Shown: one piece after another, positions 8,574-19,061 of the stretch
Position numbering within the stretch: position 1 is the first letter of the stretch
Layout: every line of letters starts with the position of its first letter
Origin: an uncultured Pelagibacteraceae bacterium
Lineage (GTDB): Bacteria > Pseudomonadota > Alphaproteobacteria > Pelagibacterales > Pelagibacteraceae
NCBI GenBank assembly: GCA_902560245.1
Contig: CACELK010000001.1
Span: 1-64,000, forward strand
Reading direction: 5' to 3'
Length of the DNA stretch: 64,000 bases
The notes under the pieces: generated by a model
Databases searched by the model: none
What the model saw: only the letters and a program-made list of their open reading frames with translations
Told to the model about the DNA's origin: nothing
Position numbers and translations under genes: made by a program

Positions 8574-9557
8574 ATGATAATCAAATCTTATGAAATAAAT
8601 AAAATTAATGATCAAAACTACAATTATTTTTTATTGTATGGACAAAATGAAGGATTGAAAAATGATATAATTAAAAAAAAATTCTTGTCTAAATTTAATA
8701 AAGATATTTTCAGGTATGAAGAAAAAGACGTTCTAGAAGATAAGGAAACTTTTTTTAATGGAATTTTCTCTAAATCTTTTTTTTCCGAAGATAAGCTGTT
8801 TATTATTTCAAGAGTTACAGACAAAATACTAAACATTATTGAGAGAGTTTTAGAAAAACAAATTGATGATGTTAAAATTATTTTAAATGCTTCTGCTTTA
8901 GATAAAAAATCCAAATTACGAAAACTATTTGAAAAAGAAAAAAATGTTATATGCATTCCTATTTATGAAGATAATGTGCAAACTTTAAATTTGATTGCCC
9001 ACGATTTTTTTAAACTTAATAAAATTTCAATTTCACAGGAAACTATAAATTTATTAATTGAAAGAAGTAGGGGAGATAGGGGAAATTTAATTAATGAATT
9101 AAGCAAGATTGATGCATATTTAAAAACAAAAAAAAATATAAATTCAAATGAAATTCTTAAATTAACCAATCTTGCTGAAGACTATAGTGTTTCAGAATTA
9201 CTAGATAACTGTTTAGTTAAAAATATGAAAAAAACTATAAAAATATTAAACGAGAATAATTTTCGTATTGAAGATTGTATACTAATTATTAGAACTTTAT
9301 CCAATAAATTAAAAAGACTTTACAAATTACACCATGAATACAAAAAAAATAAAAATTTAGATTTAGTTATTTCATCATTCAAACCACCTATATTTTGGAA
9401 AGAAAAAGATATTGTTAAAAAACAGATAAATTTAAGTTCTTTAGAAAAAATTGAAAATATGATTTTTCAAACAAACGAAATCGAACTTCTTATAAAAAAA
9501 AACTCTGAAAATTCTTTAAATATTTTGTCTGATTACGTTATTGGTATTTCTAAATAA
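8574..9557 (+). CDS. holA: DNA polymerase III delta subunit
   Basis: 327 aa, usual length. HolA is the clamp-loader wrench that opens the beta clamp. It starts 1 nt after lptE and shows the typical N-terminal YFLLYGQNEGLK strand (degenerate P-loop region), a central LIERSRGDRGNLINELSKID element and the C-terminal helical collar. The stop is 1 nt from the convergent parB stop. Confidence 0.88.
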   Translation: MIIKSYEINKINDQNYNYFLLYGQNEGLKNDIIKKKFLSKFNKDIFRYEEKDVLEDKETFFNGIFSKSFFSEDKLFIISRVTDKILNIIERVLEKQIDDVKIILNASALDKKSKLRKLFEKEKNVICIPIYEDNVQTLNLIAHDFFKLNKISISQETINLLIERSRGDRGNLINELSKIDAYLKTKKNINSNEILKLTNLAEDYSVSELLDNCLVKNMKKTIKILNENNFRIEDCILIIRTLSNKLKRLYKLHHEYKKNKNLDLVISSFKPPIFWKEKDIVKKQINLSSLEKIENMIFQTNEIELLIKKNSENSLNILSDYVIGISK

Positions 9558-9558
9558 T

Positions 9559-10407
9559 CTAATAATTAGATTTTATAACATCAATTAATTTATTTAACTG
9601 CTCAAGATCTTTATAGTTTAAAGTTAAGCTTCCAGAATTGTTTTTTTTATTTTTAATTGAGACATTTAATCCAATCTTATCTGAAAGGGATAGCTCTAGC
9701 TGTGAGATATTTGGATCTTTTGTTTTAACTTTTCCAGTTTTTTTGCTTTTAAAGATTTTAACAAGACTTTCCGCTTGACGCACTGATAACTTTTTTTCAA
9801 TAATTTTTTTTGCAATAAAAAAAGCATTTTCAAGTCCTACTAAAACCTTTGCATGTCCTTGAGATAATTTACCATTTTCAATTAACTTAGTTACTTCAGA
9901 TGGTAAACTAAGAAGTCTTAAACAATTTGCTACATGGCTTCTGCTTTTGCCAATAAATTTTGAAACCTTGTCTTGATCATAGGAAAACTCATTAATTAAC
10001 TTTTGATATCCTTGAGCTTCTTCTACAGCATTTAGATCATGTCGTTGAACATTTTCAACTATTGCAAATTCTAGAGATTTAAGGTCGTCTGCTTGTGTTA
10101 CAACAACTGGAACTTCATGCAAACCTGCCTTTTGAGCTGCTATCCATCTTCTCTCGCCAGCAATGATTTCATATTTATTATTTTGTTGTTCTGATCTTCT
10201 AACTATTATTGGTTGGATTATGCCCCTTTCCTTTATAGAATTAGTAAGATCTTGTAAGCTTTCGGAGTCAAAGTTTTTTCTTGGTTGATATTTATTTCTT
10301 GTAAGATCGCCTATTAAAACTTTTGTAGTATTTTTTTCAGTTTTAGTTTCTCCTATTAAAGATGATAATCCTCTGCCTAAACCTTTTCTAATTTTTGATG
10401 TATCCAT
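9559..10407 (-). CDS. parB: Chromosome-partitioning protein ParB
   Basis: 282 aa. The N-terminal KGLGRGLSSLIG tail binds and stimulates ParA. The CTPase/sulfiredoxin-like domain contains IIAGERRWIAAQ and ENVQRHDLNAVEEA. The HTH region YDQDKVSKFIGKSRSHVAN binds parS, and the C-terminal dimerisation domain follows. It overlaps the parA stop by 1 nt (TAATG). A probable cognate parS is 1.4 kb away inside rsmG, and the presumed origin is 9 kb away. Confidence 0.97.
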   Translation of the reverse strand: MDTSKIRKGLGRGLSSLIGETKTEKNTTKVLIGDLTRNKYQPRKNFDSESLQDLTNSIKERGIIQPIIVRRSEQQNNKYEIIAGERRWIAAQKAGLHEVPVVVTQADDLKSLEFAIVENVQRHDLNAVEEAQGYQKLINEFSYDQDKVSKFIGKSRSHVANCLRLLSLPSEVTKLIENGKLSQGHAKVLVGLENAFFIAKKIIEKKLSVRQAESLVKIFKSKKTGKVKTKDPNISQLELSLSDKIGLNVSIKNKKNNSGSLTLNYKDLEQLNKLIDVIKSNY

Positions 10408-11201
10408 TATGCAGCGCTCTCAAATTTTTTATCCTGATTTATAAATTCTTCTGTAAAATTAAAATAAGAGATACTTCCAGGACAACTTTTGTCATAAATT
10501 AGTACTGGTACACCATGCGAAGGTGCTTCTGATAATCTTACATTTCGTGGAATAATGGTATTATAAACCTGATTATTAAAATAATCTCGCGCTTCTTTTT
10601 CTACCTGAGATGAAAGTTTATTTCTTTTGTCATACATCGTAAGTAGAATACCGCGAATTTTAAGATCTTTGTTTAAATTTGATTTAATTCTTTCTATGGT
10701 TTTCATCAATTGCGTAAGTCCCTCTAATGCAAAAAACTCAGTTTGAAGAGGGACAACAAGGGAAAAAGAGGCTACAAGTGCCATGACAGTTAATAAGCTC
10801 AGAGATGGAGGACAATCAATAAAAATATAGTCATAACTACCTTCATAATCATTTAAATAAGCCATTAATTGATCCTTTAAAATAAATGCTCTTTTGCTAT
10901 CTCCTGCCGTCTCGACCTCTAAACCAGACAAATCTACATTAGATGTAATTATATCAAGATTTTTAATATTAGTTTTTTTGATAACTTGACTAATTGTTTT
11001 AGTTCCATTTAATACTCCATAAATTGTGTCACTAGAATTTTCAATATTTGACAATCCTAAACCTGTTGTTGCATTTCCTTGAGGATCTAAATCAATAACT
11101 AAAATTTTTTTTTCTTTTTTTGATAGGCCAGCTGCAAGATTGATTACTGTTGTGGTTTTGCCTACTCCACCTTTTTGATTTATTATTGAGATAATTTGCA
11201 T
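10407..11201 (-). CDS. parA: Chromosome-partitioning ATPase ParA
   Basis: 264 aa, Walker-type ATPase. The deviant Walker A KGGVGKTTTVINLA is at about residues 10-23, and Walker B lies in YDYIFIDCPPSLSLLT. A short N-terminus with no HTH marks the chromosomal (type Ib/Soj) class. Together with parB and the nearby parS it forms the origin segregation system. Start lies 4 nt after the rsmG stop. Confidence 0.97.
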   Translation of the reverse strand: MQIISIINQKGGVGKTTTVINLAAGLSKKEKKILVIDLDPQGNATTGLGLSNIENSSDTIYGVLNGTKTISQVIKKTNIKNLDIITSNVDLSGLEVETAGDSKRAFILKDQLMAYLNDYEGSYDYIFIDCPPSLSLLTVMALVASFSLVVPLQTEFFALEGLTQLMKTIERIKSNLNKDLKIRGILLTMYDKRNKLSSQVEKEARDYFNNQVYNTIIPRNVRLSEAPSHGVPVLIYDKSCPGSISYFNFTEEFINQDKKFESAA

Positions 11202-11205
11202 TAAT

Positions 11206-11850
11206 TTAAAATTTTTTTTTTATATTTTTAATACTTAATAAAAAAGAGTCCTGATTAGTAAGACTCCTTTTTTCTTTATACTCAAAATCCCAATCCTTTA
11301 AAGTTTGAGATAATATTTTTTTTCCACTTTTACCCATAAATAAAATTAAATTTTTATATTTGTTAAAATTTTTATAAACTAAATCTAGAACTATCGGCAT
11401 TGGCTTAAAGGCTCTTGCCATTATTGTGCCGGAGCTTATTTCTCTTATTTTGAATACGTCTTCTTGAATTACTTCTGTTTGTAAATTTAATTCTTTTGAT
11501 ACCTCTTTAAGGAAAGAGCTTTTGTGATAACTTTTTTCAAATAAATTAATTTTAATCTTTTTTTTTAGATTTTTTGCCATAATAGCGATTACAATTCCTG
11601 GCATTCCTCCTCCAGTTCCTAAATCACAGGTTGTATTATCATTTAAATCAACAAATTCAATAGCTTGCGCAGAGTCTATTATATGTCTTTGACGAATTTC
11701 CTTATTTTCTCTAGCTTTTTTACTAATTATATTAATTTCACGATTTTTACGTTTTATCATTGATATAAACTTTTCAAAGTCTAGACACGTTTCACGTGAA
11801 ACATTTAATCCATCTAATTTAGAATAATTTTTTAACGAATCATCTTTCAT
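11206..11850 (-). CDS. rsmG: 16S rRNA (guanine-N7) methyltransferase RsmG
   Basis: 214 aa SAM-dependent methyltransferase that modifies G527 of 16S rRNA. The SAM-binding motif is CDLGTGGGMPGIVIAI. The N-terminal segment NVSRET is encoded by a parS-like palindrome, so the sequence has a double role. It overlaps mnmG by 1 nt (TAATG) and is followed by parA-parB, the standard origin-proximal order. Confidence 0.97.
   Translation of the reverse strand: MKDDSLKNYSKLDGLNVSRETCLDFEKFISMIKRKNREINIISKKARENKEIRQRHIIDSAQAIEFVDLNDNTTCDLGTGGGMPGIVIAIMAKNLKKKIKINLFEKSYHKSSFLKEVSKELNLQTEVIQEDVFKIREISSGTIMARAFKPMPIVLDLVYKNFNKYKNLILFMGKSGKKILSQTLKDWDFEYKEKRSLTNQDSFLLSIKNIKKKF
11788..11803. other. parS centromere site (ParB-binding palindrome)
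   Basis: CGTTTCACGTGAAACA matches the bacterial consensus TGTTTCACGTGAAACA at 15 of 16 positions, and the central 14 bases are a perfect palindrome. In this AT-rich context a match by chance is very unlikely. It sits in the N-terminal coding part of rsmG, where it encodes Val-Ser-Arg-Glu-Thr on the minus strand. ParB encoded 1.4 kb away is the expected binder. Confidence 0.93.
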
Positions 11851-13736
11851 TAAGCTATTTGCTTAATAGACTTTCTTTTAACGTGTGACAACAAAATATA
11901 TACTGCGGCTGGGGTAATTCCGTCGATTCTTAGAGCTTGTCCTAGTGTTTTAGGACGAATTTGTTTGAATTTAGACTTAACTTCATTAGATAAACCACTA
12001 AAAATATCATAGTTTATATTTTCTGGTATTTTTAGGTTTTCATCCTTTTTAAAAGCCATTATATCAGCATTTTGTTTCTTAAGGTATCCTTTGTAATGAG
12101 AGTTTATCTCAATCTGAGAATCGATTTCTTTTGAATAATTTTCAATTTCAGGCCAAATATCTCTGATTTTGCTCATATTAACACCTTTTTGAGATAATAT
12201 TTGACTTGCTGTTCGTGAAATACCGTCTTTTGCTATATTAATACCAAATTTTGATGCTTTGGAAGGAGTTATCTTTAGATTTTCCATTTTTGAGGATAAT
12301 TTTTTAATTTTAGATGCTTTATCTCTAAAAAATCTTAATCTTTCATCGCTAACAAGGCCAATATTTATTCCTTTTTCGGTTAGTCTTAAGTCTGCATTGT
12401 CTGATCGTAAGGTGAGCCTATACTCAGCCCTAGAGGTAAACATCCTATATGGCTCAGCAACACCTTTTGTAACAAGATCGTCAATCATAACTCCAATATA
12501 AGCCTCTGATCTATCTAATATGAAAGGCTCTTGTTTTTTAAAAGATAGGGCAGCATTAATACCAGCAATCAAGCCTTGTGCAGCTGCCTCCTCATAACCT
12601 GTAGTACCGTTGATTTGACCGGCCAAGTATAAATTATGAATTTTCTTAGTTTCTAAGGTCAAAAAAAGCTCTGTAGGATCAATATAGTCATATTCTATAG
12701 CGTAACCAGGGCGAATAATTTTTACATTCTCTAAACCACTGATTTTGTTGCATATTTCAGCTTGCACGTCAGACGGGAGCGATGTTGATATACCGTTAGG
12801 ATAAATAGTGTGATCATTTAAACCTTCTGGCTCTAAAAATATTTGATGTCTACCTTTTTCTGCAAATTTAACTACCTTATCTTCAATAGATGGACAATAT
12901 CTAGGACCAACCCCTTTGATGCTTCCCGAGTACATAGCACTTCGGTTTATATTTTTTAAAATTATTTTATGAACTTCTTCATTTGTATAAGTCATCCTAC
13001 AAGAAACTTGTTTGTTATAATTCTTAGACGACATAAAAGAAAAAAAATATGGATCGTTATCCGCAAATTGTTCTTCTAAATTTTCAAAGTTTATTGTTCT
13101 TGCATCTAGCCGTGGAGGCGTGCCAGTTTTAAGTCTCCCAATTCTAAAATTATATTTTTTTAATTGGTCACTGAGACCTGTTGTTGGTTTCTCATTATAC
13201 CTGCCTGCTGGGGTTTGTTTTTCACCAACATGTATCAAACCATTCAAAAAAGTGCCGGTAGTCAGTATTAGCTTGGATGTTTTAATTTTTCTTCCAGACT
13301 GTGTTATAAATCCATTTACACTGTTTTTTTCAAAAATAAACTCAATTACAGGATCAGAAAAAACGCTTAAATTACAATAGTTTAGAAGTTTTTTTTTCAT
13401 ATATTTCTTGTATAATGATCTATCACTCTGTGTTCGTGGACCTCTAACTGCGGGTCCCCTACTTCTATTTAATAACCTAAATTGTATGCCTGACTTATCA
13501 GCTACATCAGCCATTACCCCATCTAAAGCATCTATCTCTCTTACTAAATGTCCTTTTCCTAATCCTCCAATAGCTGGATTACAAGACATTTCTCCTATTG
13601 TTTCTATTTTGTGAGTAAATAATGCAGTATTAACACCAAGCCGTGCTGAGGCAGCAGCAGCTTCACATCCTGCATGACCTCCCCCAATTATTACTACATC
13701 AAAAGATAAATCTTTTGTCATATTATCTGTGTTCAT
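11850..13736 (-). CDS. mnmG: tRNA uridine-5-carboxymethylaminomethyl modification enzyme MnmG
   Basis: 628 aa FAD protein, full length. The N-terminal dinucleotide fold is [14 protein letters not shown], followed by [20 protein letters not shown]; the C-terminal MnmE-interaction domain ends at the stop. With MnmE it modifies the wobble uridine of tRNAs. Starts at residue 1 or 6 (both ATG) are possible; no clear ribosome site separates them. Confidence 0.97.
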   Translation of the reverse strand: MNTDNMTKDLSFDVVIIGGGHAGCEAAAASARLGVNTALFTHKIETIGEMSCNPAIGGLGKGHLVREIDALDGVMADVADKSGIQFRLLNRSRGPAVRGPRTQSDRSLYKKYMKKKLLNYCNLSVFSDPVIEFIFEKNSVNGFITQSGRKIKTSKLILTTGTFLNGLIHVGEKQTPAGRYNEKPTTGLSDQLKKYNFRIGRLKTGTPPRLDARTINFENLEEQFADNDPYFFSFMSSKNYNKQVSCRMTYTNEEVHKIILKNINRSAMYSGSIKGVGPRYCPSIEDKVVKFAEKGRHQIFLEPEGLNDHTIYPNGISTSLPSDVQAEICNKISGLENVKIIRPGYAIEYDYIDPTELFLTLETKKIHNLYLAGQINGTTGYEEAAAQGLIAGINAALSFKKQEPFILDRSEAYIGVMIDDLVTKGVAEPYRMFTSRAEYRLTLRSDNADLRLTEKGINIGLVSDERLRFFRDKASKIKKLSSKMENLKITPSKASKFGINIAKDGISRTASQILSQKGVNMSKIRDIWPEIENYSKEIDSQIEINSHYKGYLKKQNADIMAFKKDENLKIPENINYDIFSGLSNEVKSKFKQIRPKTLGQALRIDGITPAAVYILLSHVKRKSIKQIA

Positions 13737-13792
13737 TAATTTTTTTATAAGAAGAAATTTATAGCAAAAGATAAAAAAGTATATGAAAATTT

Positions 13793-15118
13793 TTATTTAC
13801 CTATACAAAAATCATTAAAAATTGAACCTAAGATTTCTTCTACATCAACTTTTCCAACTATTATTCCAAGATGTCTTGTAGCTAGTCTTAAATCTTCGGC
13901 GGCTTTATCGAAATCATTTTTTTGATTTTGAAAATTTATTAAATTTTCTAAACATTGCTCTAAATTTACTCTGTGTCTTTCTCGAGTTATTAAAATTTCT
14001 TCCGCTTTAATGAACTTTCCTTTTAACTTTGATCTTATTTTTGAAATTAAATTATCTATGTTTGTATTATTCTTTACAGAGATAATTACATGATCTATTT
14101 TTTTCATTTGCTCTGTAAGGCTGACTTTTTCGATATCACATTTGTTAATTACCAATATTGAGTTTGGATTGATTAAATCCTTTAAAAAACCAGTAAAATC
14201 AAGGCTTTTTGGCTCTATAACTATCAAATTTAAATCGGCCTCTTCAGCTTTTTTTAAGGCTAATTTAATTCCCTTCTGTTCTATTTCACTTTTAGCCTCC
14301 CTTATTCCTGCGGTATCTGAAATTATAACTGGATATCCGTCAATATTTAGATGTGTTTCTAATACATCTCTCGTTGTCCCTGCAATTTCAGAAACAATTG
14401 CCACATCTCTATTGGATAGATGATTTAAGAGACTTGATTTGCCGGCATTTGTTGGTCCTACAATTGCAATTTTAAATCCCTCTCTTATTCTCTCCCCAAC
14501 TTTTTGATCATTTAAAATTTTTTGTATTTTTTGAATTACTCGATCAATATTTTCTTTAGTATTACTTAATACTTCTTCAGATAGCTCTTCCTCCGGAAAA
14601 TCAATTTTTGCCTCTATATGTGATAATGATTTTAGCAACAAATCTCTCATTTCATTGAAAATTCTAGACGTTTTACCGCTCATTATTGCTATAGCTTGCT
14701 TTCTTTGAATTTCAGTTTCAGATGAAATCAAATCAGCTATACTTTCAGCCTTTAACAAATTTATTTTTCCATTTTGAAATGCCTTTTTGGTAAACTCTCC
14801 AGGTTCAGCAATTCGACATTTTTTTGTATCCTCTAGCGCTTTATGAATTGCTTTTATAACCGCCGTACTTCCATGAACATGAAATTCAGCCATGTCTTCC
14901 CCTGTGTAACTGTTGGGTCCTGGAAACCACAAAACTAGAGCTTCATCAATTAATTCTGAGTTATTTGAATCAATTATCTTGCTTAGAGTTGCTACTCTGG
15001 GACTTGGTAAATCTTTTTTTGTGAGAAGTTTTAATATTGATGGAGTTTCTTCTCCTGATATTCTTATTACAGCAACACCAGATAATCCTGGTCCCGATGA
15101 TAGGGCATAAATAGTCAT
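13793..15118 (-). CDS. mnmE: tRNA modification GTPase MnmE
   Basis: 441 aa. The N-terminal tetrahydrofolate-binding domain precedes helical and G domains; G motifs are GPTNAGKSS (G1), DTAGIRE (G3) and NKCD (G4). The protein ends with the required CIGK motif whose Cys serves in the modification reaction. It forms the MnmEG complex with the next gene downstream. A TATAAT hexamer ends 4 nt before the ATG, so the message may have almost no leader. Confidence 0.97.
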   Translation of the reverse strand: MTIYALSSGPGLSGVAVIRISGEETPSILKLLTKKDLPSPRVATLSKIIDSNNSELIDEALVLWFPGPNSYTGEDMAEFHVHGSTAVIKAIHKALEDTKKCRIAEPGEFTKKAFQNGKINLLKAESIADLISSETEIQRKQAIAIMSGKTSRIFNEMRDLLLKSLSHIEAKIDFPEEELSEEVLSNTKENIDRVIQKIQKILNDQKVGERIREGFKIAIVGPTNAGKSSLLNHLSNRDVAIVSEIAGTTRDVLETHLNIDGYPVIISDTAGIREAKSEIEQKGIKLALKKAEEADLNLIVIEPKSLDFTGFLKDLINPNSILVINKCDIEKVSLTEQMKKIDHVIISVKNNTNIDNLISKIRSKLKGKFIKAEEILITRERHRVNLEQCLENLINFQNQKNDFDKAAEDLRLATRHLGIIVGKVDVEEILGSIFNDFCIGK

Positions 15119-15185
15119 TACTTATTATACCTACAATAAATATAAAAACAAAGTTAGGATGAGATTGAGATTTTAATTTTGTTAT

Positions 15186-16454
15186 TTAAGCTGGTTTATT
15201 CATAGAATTAAAAAACTCTGCATTATTTTTAGTGTTTTTTAATTTTGAATTTATAAATTCTATGGCATCCATTGTTCCCATTGGAGCTATAATTCTTCTT
15301 AACACATTCATTTTTTGCAAGTCGTTTTTATCAAAAAGCAATTCTTCTCTTCTTGTCCCTGATTTAGTTATATCTATTGCTGGAAATATTCTTTTTTCTG
15401 AAATTTTTCTATCTAGAATAGTTTCACTATTACCTGTTCCTTTAAATTCTTCAAAAATTACTTCGTCCATTCTGCTGCCGGTATCAATTAAGGCAGTTGA
15501 AATTATAGTTAAAGATCCACCTTCCTCAATATTTCTTGCTGCTCCAAAGAATCTTTTTGGCCTTTGTAAGGCGTTTGCATCCACACCTCCTGTTAAAACT
15601 TTTCCAGAACTTGGTATTACTGCGTTATAAGCTCTTCCAAGTCTTGTTATTGAGTCAAGAAGAATTACAACATCCTTTTTATGCTCGGTTAATCTTTTCG
15701 CTTTTTCAATTACCATTTCAGCAACCGCTACATGTCTCTGCGCTGGTTCATCAAATGTTGAGCTAATTACTTCTCCTTTTACAGTTCTTTGCATATCAGT
15801 TACTTCTTCTGGTCGTTCATCTATAAGCAAAACCATTAAATAGCATTCTGGATAATTAGCAGCTATAGAGTTAGCTATACTTTGTAAGATCATAGTTTTA
15901 CCAGCTTTAGGAGGAGATATAATCAATGATCTTTGTCCTTTACCTATTGGACTGACTAAGTCTATTAATCTAGGAGTTAAATCTGGTTTTTTTTCAGTTT
16001 TATTACTTTCAACCTCCATAACCAATTGTTTATTAGGATAGAGAGGAGTCAGGTTATCAAATGCAATTTTATGTCTAGATTTTTCGGGTTCTTCAAAATT
16101 AATCTTACTGACCTGAAGTAATGCAAAATAACGCTCCCCATCTTTTGGTGCTCTTACAGGTCCTTCGACTGTATCACCGGTTCTTAGGCCAAACCTTCTA
16201 ATTTGACTTGGACTAACATAAATATCATCTGCTCCAGGTAGATAATTTGATTCCATTGCTCTAAGAAATCCAAATCCATCTTGAAGTAGTTGTAGAACTC
16301 CTCCTCCAGTGATTTCCTCTTTTTCTGCAAGTTTTTTTAAAATTGCAAAAACTATTTCCTGTTTTCTCAGCGTGCTTGCATTCTCAATACCAAGCTCTTC
16401 TGCTTGATTTATTAGATGTTCAGAGGTTTTTGTTTTAAGTTCTTGTATGTTCAT
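15186..16454 (-). CDS. rho: Transcription termination factor Rho
   Basis: 422 aa, hexameric RNA helicase. The N-terminal helical domain ([10 protein letters not shown]) and CSD RNA-binding domain ([19 protein letters not shown]) are followed by Walker A PPKAGKT near residue 180 and the [10 protein letters not shown] block; Q-loop and R-loop regions are intact. It is short at the N-terminus, lacking the insert seen in some phyla. With few intrinsic hairpins visible in this window, Rho probably ends many transcripts. Confidence 0.98.
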   Translation of the reverse strand: MNIQELKTKTSEHLINQAEELGIENASTLRKQEIVFAILKKLAEKEEITGGGVLQLLQDGFGFLRAMESNYLPGADDIYVSPSQIRRFGLRTGDTVEGPVRAPKDGERYFALLQVSKINFEEPEKSRHKIAFDNLTPLYPNKQLVMEVESNKTEKKPDLTPRLIDLVSPIGKGQRSLIISPPKAGKTMILQSIANSIAANYPECYLMVLLIDERPEEVTDMQRTVKGEVISSTFDEPAQRHVAVAEMVIEKAKRLTEHKKDVVILLDSITRLGRAYNAVIPSSGKVLTGGVDANALQRPKRFFGAARNIEEGGSLTIISTALIDTGSRMDEVIFEEFKGTGNSETILDRKISEKRIFPAIDITKSGTRREELLFDKNDLQKMNVLRRIIAPMGTMDAIEFINSKLKNTKNNAEFFNSMNKPA

Positions 16455-16522
16455 TTTTGGAAGTTAAGTTGTGATAAGTAAGATGATAATAATATATATA
16501 TTAAATAATATTATTCAAGCCC

Positions 16523-17056
16523 CTAATAATCGTTGATATTGCTAATTTCCTTTGCAAATTTATCTACGGCGTCCCAGTCAGTAAATTCGTAAGTTTTTGA
16601 AAGATCTGTTGGACCTTTCGTCATAAACATAATTAGACGAATTACGTGCTTATCAAAAAAGTCATATTTAGGATAATCGATCTTTCCAGCAAAAACCGCT
16701 GTTTTATTTGGCTTCCAATTTGTTTTTTTTAAAAATTTTATTACATATGGATTAGTTTCGGGCGTATTTTTATCACTTTTTCTAGCTACAACGTTAACTG
16801 AAAAAAAAGCTGTTTTTTTATTTTCCAAAATATTTTTATTTTTTTCTATAAACTTAAACACTTCCTTATTATGCTTTCCGTACCTTATGCTTGCTCCAAC
16901 AATTATCTTATTGTAATTTTCAAGATTTTCAGTATCAACATTTTCTATTTTAATAACTTTAGAAGAAACCTCTTTATTTGAAAAACTTTGGATCCTATAG
17001 CATATATTTTTTGTTTGACCATCTGTAGAGGAATAAATTAATAAATTTTTCTTCAT
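16523..17056 (-). CDS. hemG: Flavodoxin-type protoporphyrinogen IX dehydrogenase HemG
   Basis: 177 aa. The N-terminal flavodoxin phosphate loop is LIYSSTDGQTKNIC, followed by GASIRYGKHNKEVFKF and the C-terminal FMTKGPTDLS loop, all typical of HemG, which oxidises protoporphyrinogen IX with a quinone acceptor. Placement 2 nt downstream of hemH and next to hemE supports this. Most alphaproteobacteria are known to use HemJ instead, so the HemG type is unusual here. A generic flavodoxin is the alternative but less likely. Confidence 0.85.
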   Translation of the reverse strand: MKKNLLIYSSTDGQTKNICYRIQSFSNKEVSSKVIKIENVDTENLENYNKIIVGASIRYGKHNKEVFKFIEKNKNILENKKTAFFSVNVVARKSDKNTPETNPYVIKFLKKTNWKPNKTAVFAGKIDYPKYDFFDKHVIRLIMFMTKGPTDLSKTYEFTDWDAVDKFAKEISNINDY

Positions 17057-17058
17057 TA

Positions 17059-18057
17059 TTATTTAACAAAATATTTTTGGATTAATGTTTCAAATAGTTC
17101 TATATGATCATCATTATCATTTAAACATTTTACCACATCGAAATTTTTTCCACCGGCATCAATAAAACTATTTTTACCCTCAATAGAAATTTCTTCCAAA
17201 GTCTCAACACAGTCACTTGCAAATCCAGGACATATTACTAATAAATTTTTAATTCCCTCGCTCGGTAGTTTTTCTAAAGTCTTATCTGTATATGGCTGAA
17301 GCCAAGCCTGTGGGCCAAACCTGGACTGGAATGTAGTTCTAATTGGTATTTTCTTATAACTTTCTGAAAGAAGTCGAGATGTTTTTTGACAGTAACAATG
17401 GTAAGGATCCCCTTTGTCGAAGTATTTCTGTGGTATTCCATGATAAGAAGCCAAAATAAGATCTGGTATCCACTCTATTTGTGATATTTTTTTTTCAATA
17501 CTATTTTTAAGTGCATATATATATTTTGTTTCTGATTCATAATGTGAAATAATCTGTAAACTGGGTTGCCACCTCATTCCCATTAAACTTCTATATACCT
17601 CATCACAAACTGTTGCTGTTGTTGCTGCTGCATATTGAGGATATAACGGCAAAATAATCAAATTTTCACAACCCTGTCCTTTAAGTTCAAAAATTTTACT
17701 TCTTATACTTGGATTTCCGTAACGCATAGCAAAATCTATTGTTATATCATCTGATGTAAATTTCTGTCTTAGTTTATTTGTTTGCATTTCAGTGTAAAAT
17801 CTTAAAGGAGATTTATTTACATCTTTCATCCAAATTTTTTTATATGCTCTTGCTGTTTTTGAAGGTCTGAATGTAAGTATAAATAAATTTAAAATTATTT
17901 TCCAAATTATAGGATTAACCTCTATTACCCTTCTGTCTGACAAAAATTCTTTCAAATACTTTCTTATGTCCCACCAACTAGTGGAGTCTGGCGTGCCGAG
18001 ATTGACTAAAAGAACTCCAGTTTTGCCGTACTGTATTTTTGGATGATTTTTATTCAT
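17059..18057 (-). CDS. hemH: Ferrochelatase
   Basis: 332 aa, inserts ferrous iron into protoporphyrin IX. N-terminal GVLLVNLGTPDS is the family opening, the catalytic His lies in SYHGIPQKY, and the acidic metal-path residues are in GFASDCVETLEEI. The protein ends without a cysteine-rich tail, so no iron-sulphur cluster is predicted. Start overlaps the hemE stop by 4 nt, forming hemE-hemH-hemG. Confidence 0.97.
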   Translation of the reverse strand: MNKNHPKIQYGKTGVLLVNLGTPDSTSWWDIRKYLKEFLSDRRVIEVNPIIWKIILNLFILTFRPSKTARAYKKIWMKDVNKSPLRFYTEMQTNKLRQKFTSDDITIDFAMRYGNPSIRSKIFELKGQGCENLIILPLYPQYAAATTATVCDEVYRSLMGMRWQPSLQIISHYESETKYIYALKNSIEKKISQIEWIPDLILASYHGIPQKYFDKGDPYHCYCQKTSRLLSESYKKIPIRTTFQSRFGPQAWLQPYTDKTLEKLPSEGIKNLLVICPGFASDCVETLEEISIEGKNSFIDAGGKNFDVVKCLNDNDDHIELFETLIQKYFVK

Positions 18058-19061
18058 TTAAAATCTTTTACTAAATTTACTAAATATTTAACAGACTCAA
18101 CTTTTGTCTTTGGCAAAATTCCATGACCCAAATTAAATATATATGGATGATCTCTAAAAATTTCTAGGTATTTGATTGCCTCTTTTTTTATTTGATATTT
18201 GTCCCCAAACAAAATCTTGGGGTCTAATCCCCCCTGGACGGGTATGTGTATTTGCTTAAGAATTTTTTTTGGGTCAACCTGATAATCGATATTGATCGCA
18301 TCGGGATTTATTTTCTTACAATAAGTTTTATAGTCTTTTATGCCTCTTGGAAAACATACTACAGGCACACCAAGTCTTTTTGTGAATTTGACAAGCTCTT
18401 TGGTAGGTTTATATAGTAAATCGTCTTTATTTTTTTCATTATTTAAGAGGCCTGCCCAACTATCAAAAATTTGAATAATACTTGCTCCATTATTAACTTG
18501 TTCTTTAATGTGAATCTTTAAAAAGTCGATTATTGTTCTGAATAATTCTCTTTCATTTTTGTTATGAAATATATAATTATTTTTCTTAAACTCTTTTGGT
18601 GATTTTCTATTTTTCATATAAAGAAACACAGTCCAAGGAGCACCAATAAAACCGAAGAGATCTTTTTTTTTTAAAATTTTATCATTAGATACAACTTTAA
18701 TTGATTTATAAACTGGTTTTAATTTTTCTATAAAATCTGCTTTTTTAATCTTTTTTATTCTCTTAAAATTAAGTTTACCCAATAAAGGACCGAGGCCCTT
18801 AGTAAATTTAACCTCTTGTCCCAAAGCGTATGGTAACATTAATATATCGGAAAAAATTATTGCTGCATCAAAGTTAAATCTTTTTAGCGGCTGTAGAGTT
18901 ATTTCAGGCACAATCTTTTTATTTAAACATAATCTAATAAAATCTGGATGCTGTTTTCTTATACGTCTAAATTCAGGTAAATATCTTCCAGCCTGTCTCA
19001 TTATCCAAATAGGATTAATGTCTGTTTTCTTATCTTCAATACATTCTTTAATTAGACCCAT
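18054..19061 (-). CDS. hemE: Uroporphyrinogen decarboxylase
   Basis: 335 aa, converts uroporphyrinogen III to coproporphyrinogen III. The N-terminal signature PIWIMRQAGRYLPEFR contains the substrate-binding arginines, and IIFSDILMLPYALG holds the catalytic Asp. Its start borders the A/T-rich gap interpreted as oriC, the same arrangement as hemE beside the origin in Caulobacter and Rickettsia. Confidence 0.97.
   Translation of the reverse strand: MGLIKECIEDKKTDINPIWIMRQAGRYLPEFRRIRKQHPDFIRLCLNKKIVPEITLQPLKRFNFDAAIIFSDILMLPYALGQEVKFTKGLGPLLGKLNFKRIKKIKKADFIEKLKPVYKSIKVVSNDKILKKKDLFGFIGAPWTVFLYMKNRKSPKEFKKNNYIFHNKNERELFRTIIDFLKIHIKEQVNNGASIIQIFDSWAGLLNNEKNKDDLLYKPTKELVKFTKRLGVPVVCFPRGIKDYKTYCKKINPDAINIDYQVDPKKILKQIHIPVQGGLDPKILFGDKYQIKKEAIKYLEIFRDHPYIFNLGHGILPKTKVESVKYLVNLVKDFK

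Noticed and set aside
12259..12501. Plus-strand reading frames opposite mnmG, mnmE and rho
   Set aside because: They are antisense shadows of well-conserved genes without ribosome sites or recognisable domains.
16480..16515. A/T-only inverted repeat after the rho start region as a terminator
   Set aside because: The stem has no G or C and would be very unstable; similar matches occur by chance here.
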